DNA of 64,000 nucleotides from Ophioderma brevispina (taxonomy: Eukaryota; Echinodermata; Ophiuroidea; Amphilepidida; Ophiodermatidae). The DNA is taken from contig JAMKCH010010133.1 of NCBI GenBank assembly GCA_023653785.1, positions 1-64,000 on the forward strand, given 5' to 3'. This document shows, in pieces, positions 12,570-22,459 of this stretch (positions are counted from its first letter, which is position 1; each line of letters starts with the position of its first letter). Below the pieces are notes generated by a model. The model was given only the letters and a program-made list of their open reading frames with translations, was not told where the DNA came from and made no database searches. Made by a program: the position numbers and the translations under genes.

Positions 12570-12930
12570 ACTAACTGTGAAAAATTTACGTAAATCAAGG
12601 AGAAAAACAGATTTTCCGTAAATTTACGGAAATATGTCTTTACAAAAACAATTAAAAATAAAAAACAAAAAAACATAAAAAATGTTAATTTACGGAAATA
12701 TTTCAAAATTTTGGAAGCAATATTCCGGACTTTTTTTTGGTTCAGATTTAAAGTACGGAAAATTCTGTTAAAATACACATTTTTCCATAATATGAGACAA
12801 ATTTTGTTAAAAGTACTGTCAAATTCGGTTAATTGACAGAATTTCTGTAAATTGACCCTAAAAATGAACATGGAAATACTGCTGCCAGAAAATTTTCCGT
12901 AAATTTAAGGAAATTTTTTTAACAGTGTAG
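12570..12930. mobile_element. MITE with 'CTGTTAAAAAATTTACG' type inverted ends
   Basis: The left end 'ctaactgtgaaaaatttacg' and the inverted right end 'ctacactgttaaaaaaattt' match as terminal inverted repeats. The inside is filled with 'ccgtaaatttacgga'-type palindromic words. Non-autonomous DNA elements with this look are common in animal genomes. No flanking duplication could be fixed. The 106-codon minus frame inside is not a gene. Confidence 0.65.
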
Positions 12931-12934
12931 GTGA

Positions 12935-13970
12935 AGTGAATCAATGCAGACTTGGAATTTCGTAAACAATGCCTTTGTGGAGCTATAAAAGGCCATGCAT
13001 ACATCTGGTGGTTTGTTCCTTTTCCCTGCGACAAACATGTGTGAACGAGCCACGTTTTTCAGAGGTTGGTCTTACTTTTAAAACACACATGACACAGAAG
13101 ATTGACTAGCTATCCCTCTTACAACGGTTTGTCAATACGCCAAAGAGGGCTTACACTTCCGACGAAAGCGTTGTACAAACAAACCAAAGTCCCTGATTTC
13201 CTAGGGATATCGCAGAGTACGATATGTAAAATATCGAGATGGGGTTGTTCTTAGGGTATGGGTTCAGTTGCACAGCAATGTGCAAATGGAAATCGGACAA
13301 CACCAATCCAAGCTAATATCTGTTAAAATAAGGCAGTACTTGTTGTAATTTTATATCATTCAGATCGCATGGGCGCTACTACTTCAAAACAAAAAAACGC
13401 ATCCCCACAGTCTGGTCTTAAAGAAATTCGCGTTCCACCTCCGATTCTATAAATCAACGACTCTAAAGGCTTGGAGCAAACCCCTAAATCAGAAAGAAGA
13501 AAAAAATAAAATTAATAAATCACTAAAAATAGCAAGTCATGATTAAGGTAATTACAGCAATTTGGAAGTGATTATTGTTGAAAACCTCTCAATTTTGTCG
13601 AAGTCCCTGAATGCAGATTCACTGCATTAATGAAAATTATGACAAATCAAAACTTTATTTTCTTGGAAATTATTGAAATGAATTGTTTTGAGTAGTGGTT
13701 ACGAGGAGGAACAGAAATCCAATGTGAATTTGGATTTATGAAACTGTACTATACAAAAGATACGAGCAAATAGTTCTCCACCGGCAATCCAATGATTACA
13801 CAATCAATCTCTTGACTGAACGCAATTAATTTTCGAGAGCATAGTCGTAAGTTATTCCTTGCCATTTTATCTTATTGCTTAACATTCCCTTGCATTGCAT
13901 GAAGTGACGTCACAAGAAAAGGAACAAGGCGAAATTGTGAATTGGACAAAAATATGTAGTGACATAATTA
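12935..13970. other. Unassigned DNA
   Basis: No coding or RNA feature seen. A full TGACGTCA word occurs near 13905, isolated and without a recognisable promoter. Confidence 0.4.
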
Positions 13971-13972
13971 AT

Positions 13973-14059
13973 TACCTTCGCACCTAACTTGTAAAATCGT
14001 TCTTTAGTCCGTTAACAGAATAAAGAACATGATATATATTAGAGTAGGTGCGAAGGGTA
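13973..14059. mobile_element. Small hairpin MITE, 87 bp
   Basis: The ends are TACCTTCGCACCTA and TAGGTGCGAAGGGTA, an almost perfect 14-bp inverted repeat. Inside, 'gttcttta' and 'taaagaac' form a second stem. The whole folds into a hairpin. A flanking TA or TTA duplication is possible but not certain. Confidence 0.7.
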
Positions 14060-14064
14060 TTGTT

Positions 14065-15950
14065 TAACTTCTTTCTACACCTGGAATTCAAAAGCCATTA
14101 TTATATGAATGGCGCAATTGAAACTAATGTATCGAGAGAAGGGGTTGTCGTATTCATAGGTATTTAAACTGTCGGAATTTTAAATTAGAGAATAATTTAT
14201 CAGTGCAAAAACTGAGCGTCGCATCGTTAAAGAAAAGAAGAGCAGAGTAAAAAAGAAACATTTCAAGGTTTTTTTAGAAACGATACTCTGCCTTTGGGTA
14301 ATCCAATTATTGCCTCCAAAGCTACGATCCTTAATTGTTATCCATTTCTCTATTAATTTCTTATCATTCTTAAGAGTTCCTTCTTTCATTAAAATGGTGT
14401 TCTCAGGCAAATGTCAACAGAATGTCGCCTTCAGGCTCCAACAGAAAACGTCTCTAGTTTTATGGAAATTAAATTACCTGCGATAGGCATTTTTCAAAAG
14501 TAAATTTAATACATACTGAATGTGGAAAGCCATAATATGTTAGGCGTAAAACTGTACTTGTATCTATTGCCGAGTATTAATGGTTGAACGTGTTTGTGGT
14601 AAGCGATGTTACGTAAATGCCTCCCATATGTGAGCTTTTCCTTCACTATAACTACTTTAAAAGTTTGCGCAAGGTTCGTTTATTTATGGGCAAAATGTAT
14701 TTTCCATTCAAGGCGGCACAGAAGGCACGCTAGATATATTGGCGAGTGTCGGTCGATTAAATATATGTAGCAAAAGAAAAATAGGGTATGACCTAAAAAA
14801 TGGCAACCAAATATTTCCGGTTGTGACATTATATAGGGACACCTCACAGAATAACATCAAAAGTAGAAAAGGAAAGATTGTAAACATAAGCTGATAAGGG
14901 ATGAAGGTTTGTTGACAGGGGATTTTTAAAGGGACAGAGTTACGAATTCCAGCAAAATGCAAAATTCCTTAAAACAGCTGAAATGAATACATTGGATATT
15001 GAACACTAAAAACAATTTTACACCAAGGAATATTTTAAAATATCAACCAGAAGGGCACTAGTTCGAGTCAAGTCAGTTGGTCATTCTAGCCTTTTCCAAA
15101 ACTGTTATACGTATCAAGGAATTGTGTGTGATTAAAATATTCTTAATTTGTATGTGGCTTTTGAGAAGATTTCAAACAAGGAAGTAACCTAACCTGTTTT
15201 ACAAAAGTTTGAAAGATCTTAAAAATGGAAATCCATGATGCTAATTAGGACAGATGGTGACTGTTTACATGCTTATAGACCTTTCTGGAAAATCTACTAT
15301 AAATAGTAAGGTTTTCCAAGATCATCAAAGTGAAGGTCCATTGGACAGTGTTAGGTGAGGTAAGACTACTTTTGATATGGAGACACTAGCATGATATAAA
15401 AAAATAGTGTCCATTACAGAGAAAACTTAGCCGTAGTTAGTTTATTGCAGAATTGGTTAGATCGGTGGCAGATAATGCCACACTTGACGACAGAACGGAC
15501 TTTGTGAAGATATTTTTTTGGCACCCCGATGTTATATGGGTTGTCAAGGGACCAATAGAACCTTGTTGTCTGGAGCTGCTGGACAAAGTCATCTTCGGGA
15601 CTGCTCGCTTGAAAAAGAACTTAATTTCTGAAAGAAGATTGGAACTTTAAGGGTGCATGACACCATATTGAAATCTTAGACGTGAAGACCATCGTCGTTG
15701 AACTTTTTTATACTGCACTTTAATCACCACCCCGGACAGAGTAGTTGAAGTAGGACTGTTATATGTTAAGAAACATTTATTTTAAATTTTAAGAACAGAT
15801 TTATGCCTATTTGATTTTGATCAGCATTGGTACTGTTTTGGACATTTAAATCGGAATCATCATTTAATGAACATAAAATTCGTGAACTCTGTTGTATAAA
15901 AAAAATACTAGGGTGATTTGTTTGTGTTTTAAAGGTTTTTTCTGGACCTT
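14065..15950. other. Unassigned DNA with one short hairpin
   Basis: No gene recognised; frames 14180-14410 minus, 14708-14962 minus and 15453-15650 plus have no family signature. At 15287-15319 'ggaaaatctactat' pairs with 'atagtaaggttttcc' across a two-base loop. Confidence 0.4.
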
Positions 15951-15956
15951 GACATC

Positions 15957-16305
15957 CACTCTTAAATGTAAAAACGAGTGGAAAATTTCATCCCCAAAAA
16001 GAGGTGAAAAACTCTTTTAAACCATTCCAAAATGAGTGGTTGTACTTAAAAAGAGCGAATTTTTTTTTTTTCCCACTCAAAAAGAGTGAACATCACTCCA
16101 AAAAGAGTGGATTTCTACTCGTTTTCGTTTCACTCCTCAGAAGTAATTGTCCCTTCGTTTAAAACCTCAAACGAGTAACTCCACTCTTTTTGGAGTGATT
16201 TTTACTCTTTTGGAGTGGAAATTCACTCTTTTTAAGTACAAACCACTTATTTTGGAGTGGTTTACAAGAGTTTTACTCTTTTGGGGGAGTGAAATATTTT
16301 GACTG
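15957..16305. mobile_element. Foldback element built of ACTCCAAAAAGAGTGG words
   Basis: The left arm (about 15990-16135) and right arm (about 16165-16295) are reverse complements. The order of words 'aaccactccaaaatgagtgg', 'gtacttaaaaagag', 'atcactccaaaaagagtgga' and 'ctcgttt' is mirrored across a centre near 16150. Each arm also contains internal palindromes such as 'cactcTTTTTGGAGTG', so the strand can fold in several registers. No transposase is present. The target duplication is not visible. Confidence 0.8.
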
Positions 16306-16309
16306 AATT

Positions 16310-17010
16310 GTGAGGGGTAAATATTGTCACAATTATTCTGCTTCAAATAATAGTGGAGGTTTGCCTGCAAAAATTGCGACAAACCCCTCCCCTCGGTACA
16401 ACAAAACGCACACTCACTTCTATTTGAAAGATAGTAATAAAGAATTTAAAAAATGATGGTTGTGGTCAAAAACTTTGGTGGCAGGGGTGTTTTTTGGGTC
16501 AACAATCACGTTTTTGAAGGGCTAAAAAATCGAAGATATCACGATTGTTATTTTAGTCAAAAACAAATTTTTAAGTAATCATCAATATTATCAATCTCTG
16601 ACATTTATATTATAGATTTCTGTTTATACAATATATAAAGGGTCTAGAATGTTAGCCCCCAAATCACATTTTTTCCTTAAAAAAGCATCCTTTTTATCAC
16701 TGTCACCACAACGAGTATTACCCGAACTCTTTATGCATGTATAAAAACCTATTCATAACCAAAAAAAAGGATACCATAAAAATAAGATTGTAATGTTTTT
16801 ACCTTAAAAAATAAAAAAAAAAAAAATATTTCGCTTAATTGCATCCAAATTTCATTTTTCGGCATAGAAAGCAATCCCTGCCAACCAAATATTCAACCAC
16901 AACCATTATTTTCATAAATCTTATATATTTATCCTTCAAATAAGGTGTTGTGTTTTGTTTGTACTGTGGGGAGGGGTAACCTCGAAAACTCGCCCTTTGC
17001 AAGCTCTGCC
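16310..17010. other. Unassigned AT-rich DNA
   Basis: Contains an A-rich stretch near 16805-16830. No coding or repeat structure recognised. Confidence 0.4.
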
Positions 17011-17016
17011 GCTCGC

Positions 17017-17140
17017 TATAAATAAGCCCGTTTTCTTCTAGACACTCGTTGCTCCATTCATCTTAATCTTACAATTACTGTTGTGTACACACCCCTTGTA
17101 TAGAGATCATGGTTACAGGTGCCCCGACTGCGAGCAAATT
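17017..17140 (+). promoter_or_regulatory. Candidate TATA-type core promoter
   Basis: TATAAATA at 17017-17024 lies in a locally GC-richer stretch. About 30 bases downstream is 'tagacactcg', a plausible start region. An ATG at 17109 opens a 30-codon frame, and 'ttacag|gtgccc' at 17114-17125 could be a splice donor. No coding continuation was found, so this may be chance. Confidence 0.25.
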
Positions 17141-17144
17141 ATCA

Positions 17145-18070
17145 AATATTAGATATTACGCGACCAACCCTTTTAAAATTGCCATAGCAGTGGTTCAATG
17201 ATTGTAGTGTTTAGGCCAACTAACCTTTGTTAATCACAAAATGATATCTAAAACACCCCTCTTTACCATTTTTCTCAAATCACTGAGGTTTTAAAAAGTG
17301 TAGTTTTTTTTGCAATAAATTTCTAAACGAACTTCGCTCCTATCCTTTGTGGCTCAAGAAGTTCACAATGAGAGGCTTGTGACCACTTACTGAGTCACGT
17401 GATTATTTTCGCTGGGCTTCTGTTTCGGTATTGCATGCGGCGTTTGAAATATACCACAGGGAATAGCTTCCATAATTGCTGTGCAGTTGTGTACATTTGT
17501 CGGAATAAATCTGGATTTTTTCACAGGAATACTTCAATGGCATGAAAACCATCGGCACGTTTTATTTAGGGATATTCATAATAATTATGCTGTGCCGAGA
17601 GAGTCATACCAATAAATCACTTTAAGATAAAAGTAATAAGGCTAAGTTTTCAAATGATACCACATATGGGAGATATATGTACTTAAAAATTAAAATGTTA
17701 GGACAAAATCAGGGTCATTTTTTACTCACCTTGTAAGTACTAATTGACATACCGCAAGTAAATCGAAAACCTTTAGGCACTGATAAACATAATACGAAGT
17801 GAAATGGGCTAGTCTGAAAGCATGCAGGGAAATATTGAGGCCAAACTCTGCTGCGTATTTTCTTGCCGTTTAGTTGTGAAACCTAAGTAATTGGAATAAT
17901 AATAAATCCTGCACTTCCGGAGAGAAGTTTTATTACAAAATTACTGATTTACACAAAGAACATTTTTCAACCGTAGGCCATGACCCCAGGACCATGGTTT
18001 TACGTTCCTGCACTTATTAAACTATGGGATACACTAAGCAATTGATCAAATCGACCATTTTAGGACCTCT
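17145..18070. other. Unassigned DNA
   Basis: No gene or repeat recognised. A CACGTG-containing word (tcacgtga) occurs at about 17395-17402. Confidence 0.4.
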
Positions 18071-18074
18071 CATG

Positions 18075-18880
18075 CAGTGGCGTAGCTGGGGGCAAGGGGG
18101 CAGGCGCGGATTCCGTGAGGGGGGCGGAGGGGGCTCGCGCCTCCGGTCATTCTGAAGACAATTTGGCAAAACTCAGCCCATTTTGAGCTATTTTGGACCA
18201 GTTAAGCCTTTCAGCCCCCGGTAATTTTGATGTTTTTCAAATCCTGGATCCGCCCCCTGAGGGGCATGTGCCCAGGGCCCCGCCACATCAGGTGGGCGCT
18301 GAAATGACGCTGGGGAAAATAAAATGCACAAAGAAAAAAAATACGTGTGAATGTTGTTAGTGTGTCACAGGCAGTAGAGTTCGTCTGTTTCAAGCATAAT
18401 GAGATAACTGAGAGCTTTCAGAAGGCACTCAAATATGCTTAAAACCGAGAACTACTTCGGGGGGCTCCGCATCCCACACCCCCTGCAGGGGCAATATAGC
18501 TTTATCATATGCTTCAAGATTAATGCATAGAAAAATGAGAGATCGCCGAATACACTCAAACATTAACCCGAGAGTTTCCGTAGGCTCCGCCCCTTGGACC
18601 CCTGACAGTGCAGTAGAGTTTCTTATGCTTCCCGAATAAATGAGATAACGGAGAGCGCTCGAAGGCACTCACACATGTTTTAAAACGTGTGAGAGTCCGG
18701 GGGATCCACCTGGCCCCTTGTCAGGGCCGTAGAGTTCATCTGCTTCAAGATAAGGAGATAACTGAGACATGGCTGAGAGCTCAAACACGGGTCCACTCCC
18801 GTTATTGCCCACTGCAACACGCTAAGGTCGCCACTTTAATATCCTTGCCCCCCCGGCCCCATCCCCTAGCTACGCCACTG
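18075..18880. mobile_element. hAT-like composite element with CAGTGGCGTAGCT ends
   Basis: The left end CAGTGGCGTAGCTGGGG and the inverted right end CAGTGGCGTAGCTAGGGG form a terminal inverted repeat of about 16 bp. CAGTGGCG is typical of hAT non-autonomous elements. Near the left end sits a smaller element (18101-18259). The rest, 18300-18790, is a tandem repeat of a ~120-bp unit containing 'ccgagagtttccg', 'ggctccgcccc', 'cagtagagttc' and 'gagataactgagag'. An 8-bp target duplication is not convincing (ctctcatg against gctctaag). Confidence 0.65.
18101..18259 (-). mobile_element. MITE with GGCGGATCCAGG ends, copy 1 (nested)
   Basis: On the minus strand it runs from GGGGGCGGATCCAGGATTTG through 'aaaattaccgg', 'ggctgaaagg', 'ggtccaaaatagctcaaaat', to a GC-rich end 'GGAATCCGCGCCTG'. 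The same order is seen on the plus strand at 43656-43800. Ends are imperfect inverted repeats of one another. Confidence 0.75.
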
Positions 18881-19109
18881 GCTCTAAGGACCTCTAGATA
18901 GCTTTTGAACCCCCACTCTCGAGAGGGGTAATGTTGGGGCACACAAGGACCGTTACGTGCAAGTGGCATGAATATCTGTGGCAGGTATGTGGAAACGCGG
19001 GCAAATGTTTAGGTTTAACATTTTTACCACCGACACAGAAAAGATACCAGACCAGATACACTAACCAAAGCATCTCTATGTGCCCTTTGCATACGAAACC
19101 ACCCCGTGG

Positions 19110-19380
19110 GGGCAAACTCCCATATATGTGCGTACGATCATGTGAAAATTCGAATGACCCCTCTTTTTTTACCCGTCTCAATACCCAATCCAGGACCAGT
19201 GTGCCATTGAGCGACTAATTCACTTATTTGGCCTCCCAGTACCCAATGATCCCACTTTCAAACAAAACGTTGTTACACTAGTACTGAATGAACCCACTCT
19301 TTCACACTTCAATACCCAATGACCCCTTTTTTCGAAAGACATCCAGTACCACAGCCCCCTACTTTTAGATACCATTTTAT
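19110..19380. repeat. Degenerate tandem repeat, 'ATACCCAATGACCCC' units
   Basis: Four or five units of 40-60 bp carry 'tacccaatgacccc' followed by a T-rich or pyrimidine stretch. It resembles the array at 7995-8315. Frames across it are repeat-derived. Confidence 0.55.
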
Positions 19381-19439
19381 AGATGAGTTGACATGTGACG
19401 TCAACGCCGGGCAACGAACAAAGCACTGCCCGGCAGTAT

Positions 19440-21125
19440 GCGTGAGCATCTGCAGGGCTTGTGCTTTTAAAATTCGCGCTCTATCAGGCGTGATAAGGCT
19501 ATTGAATGCTGTAACTGTATGGGCATATTTTTCGCACCTGTAACATGTCAGTAGATCAGGTGCTAACTTGTGTTTGTAAACATTGATGTCACCTCATCTA
19601 TACATCCCCGTCACTTTTCCCCCGGAATCGACACACACACACAAACCAGAGTTCTGTCTGCCTGGCTAAGCGTTTCGTTATGCTCTGACGTATGGGGCTG
19701 ACATTTGGTACGTGGGTGAGGAACGACAGTCTGAGCGTTGTTATAGGGTTTAGAAGTAACCCCGCAGGTCAAAGGTCATCTAGCGGTTAATTTGCTTAGA
19801 AATGCCCTAGGACAACCAAATTTGGTCTAATGGTCTCTTAACCTGAGCACATAACAATACTGAGTTCAAAGGTCACGCACAGGTAAGTTCTACCAGGAGG
19901 GGCGGGTCCGGAGGCGTCTTGAACGTAGATAGCGCAAATCACGTTCTGATAATGACTACAGAAAGACAACCTCAGTAATTAAACGCATTGTTGATACTAA
20001 ACTTGACTTTCTTACTGACAAATCTCTTTGCTATACTACTAGGAACTTTCATAACACTAATCTCTTCAGGCGGATAGGGATTGCAAATGCTATATACCAT
20101 GTGTTAAAGCACTCTCTGACTCTGAGGTTGCTAAAATAATTGGCCAAAAGTCCAACAAGGCATTTTGATTGAAAAGGTAAATGGTTTTCCATTCCCTTGA
20201 GGCATATAGTCTAAACGCAATTGGCTGACATAGAAACCACTCTATAGGACTGCATGGTGGTTGACCTTTGGTCTCCCGTCACACGTTAACGTGGCCTAGT
20301 AGATATGGCAAGCGAGTTACATTTCTGTATCAAGACGAACAATTTGAGCCTAATTTTACTTCAGAGTATTTTGAGAACTTGACCTCTATACAGCTGATTT
20401 TGTGACCTTCGACCTCCATACCACATTTTCCCCTGCATCTTGGTATAAACGAAACAATTTGAAGACATTATGACCATTGACTTTTTTGTTCCCTGATGCT
20501 ATCCAGAAATTTTGAGATGTATTTGGACATGATTGGATCATTTTAAATATTTGACCCCTGTAGGCCTATTACCTTATTTCCCTCTTATTATTTTTTTTGC
20601 ACAGGATGTGACCCAGCAGCAATACGGAGTATTGAATCTTTACCTGTTACTAACATAAACAGACCATAACATCTTTTGCACCTTTTCAGCTGAATAAACT
20701 CTCTGAGCTCCTGGTCTGAAAATCTATCGATAGAAAATTCTGTACTCCATTTCCACCCTTCTGGTTGCACATACTTCCACCTGACTATAATTTACAAATG
20801 TTCTTTTATATCAGTGCTATTCTTAATTTCGATTGACCGGCGGTTCACGGCGATTCAAACGTTTTTCATTGTCTTTAGAACAATATAAAGCGGTTCCAGC
20901 CAGAAAGAACCGGTCGGAAGCCGGTGGTTGAGTTTTGAATCAATATAATGATAATAATAATCGAATTTTCATAAATGTTCAGATTGTTCTGAGTGGGCAA
21001 GTGTTTCCATAGTAACGTAACTTGTAAGTTAGTGTATGTTACTTAATTCGTATGGTGTGATATTTTATTTTATTTAGAGATAACAGAACAAAATAAGTCA
21101 ATAACATACTGGAGAAAATTAAAGA
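19440..21125. other. Unassigned, repeat-like DNA with nuclear-receptor-type motifs
   Basis: The region contains a perfect AGGTCAAAGGTCA direct repeat at 19766-19778 and several looser 'tgacctt-gacct' words near 20385-20420. The segment 20270-20570 shares phrases such as 'catgattgga' and 'tttgacccctgt' with the foldback family at 37261 and 56601, so it may be a diverged relative. No gene recognised. An imperfect 20830-20940 block resembles 32045-32130. Confidence 0.4.
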
Positions 21126-21129
21126 CAGC

Positions 21130-21290
21130 AAATGGATATGACCAGGCACCCGGGCGTGTTGCAAGAAGACAAGACAACCACTGGAGAGTGATAGAATGGC
21201 AAACAAAGAACAAGAAATAGGAGAAGAGGAAGGCAAAGATGAAGGTGGCAAGACGATTTAACATTTTATCTAGACAAGAGAGAGTGGCGT
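21130..21290 (+). pseudogene. LINE C-terminal fragment
   Basis: Combining plus-strand frames gives RRQDNHWR, IEWQTKNKK and GRQR-RWQDDL in the order found at the end of RTE-like LINE polyproteins (AGHxAR, DNRWT, WxPxxGKR, GRQxxRWxDD). It is about 50 codons long with at least one stop and one frame change. The minus frames drawn on the opposite strand are shadows. Confidence 0.6.
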
Positions 21291-21539
21291 ACGGAGGGAG
21301 AGCAAAATTCCCAAGTCATTCCGAAGACCTACTCCAGCAAGCGCTTAACGGGATGAATTGCGCTCAAAGCGCGAAAATTAGGCCAGTTTACTTTGATTTG
21401 GCCCCGATTTGGGCAAAAATTTGGAGTCAATCCCTAAAAATCGAGATTTAAAATTCCATTTTTTTTTTAAATTTCATCCGGATATTTCTAGCCGGTTGAG
21501 GACATTCCCCCACTGAGAACGCCGCAAAGATCACAGAAG

Positions 21540-22455
21540 ATCACAACACAACAGAAAAAGTAATTTCCCCTCTAAACCACCGCTCCTTATTTTCCTACTT
21601 AAAACGATTGCCAAAGTCATGCCAAGTTAATAATATTTCCATGATTGTTAGATAACTGTTGTGTGAAAAAATACAGACATCCCTTACTTCACGGTTGACT
21701 GAGCGCAGATTAAAGGCAAAAAAATGCATTTTCAAAATTCACAAAGTGATATCATTACTTCAGTTGATTCACAAACAGCTTAAGTTGAGTACTGTTCAGT
21801 TATGTGCGTGCCCCCACACTCATCAAAGGACCACTTGACATCGGTAACACATGGTATGAGTCTGGTCAGGCGCTGCTGAGGGATAGCAGCCCATTCCTCC
21901 TGTAAAAGCTCGAGGGATTGAGGTCTGCCAAATTTGTAGGCCATACCATTCGTCGGATGTTCTCACATGCCAAGAGTGTGTTGGTCTGCCTTCCTCTGCA
22001 TGGATTAGCGTTGTCGTCCAAGAAGACAAAGGCATTACCATAGGTAGCAGCATATGACATATGATACAACATGTGGATGAAGAATTTCCTCGATATACCA
22101 ATTAGCATTCAAATTTCAGACGATCTGAATAAGTGCCATAAGAAAGTAATGTCAAGATTTCACTAAAAGTCTGTTGGATATAAACATAGCTGCACAGTAC
22201 TCAACTTTTAAGTTCACTCTTTGTCAATCAACTGAAGTAATTATATCGCTTTTATGACTTTTGAAGATGCCTCTTTTTGTCTTTGATTTGCGCTCAGTCA
22301 GCCGTGAAGTAACTGATGTCTCTAATTTTCACACAACAGTTACCTAACAATCATTGAAATTCTATTAACCAATCATGACGTTGACAATGTTCCTACGTAA
22401 GAAATTAGGAGCAGTTGTTTAGAGGGGGACTAACTTTTGTGTTGTGTTTGTTACT
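21540..22455 (-). mobile_element. Tc1/mariner-like element relic with ~250-bp inverted repeats
   Basis: Both arms, about 21540-21800 and 22195-22455, are reverse complements. Shared words include 'acaacaca', 'cccctctaaac', 'taacaatcat', 'cacacaacagtta', 'acttcacggctgact' and 'acttcagttgatt'. Between them, on the minus strand, is the end of a Tc1-type transposase in broken frames: VFLDDNANPC (family VFxDDNAxPH, second catalytic Asp kept, His lost), then RMVWPTNLADLNP (family WPxxSPDLNPIEHxWD, last Glu lost), then AIPQQRL. The first part of the gene, with the DNA-binding domain and first Asp, is missing, so this is a deletion derivative. Confidence 0.8.
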
Positions 22456-22459
22456 TAAT

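Noticed and set aside
19406..19434. GC hairpin gccgggca / tgcccggc as a terminator
   Set aside because: Bacterial-type terminators are not expected here and no gene ends beside it.
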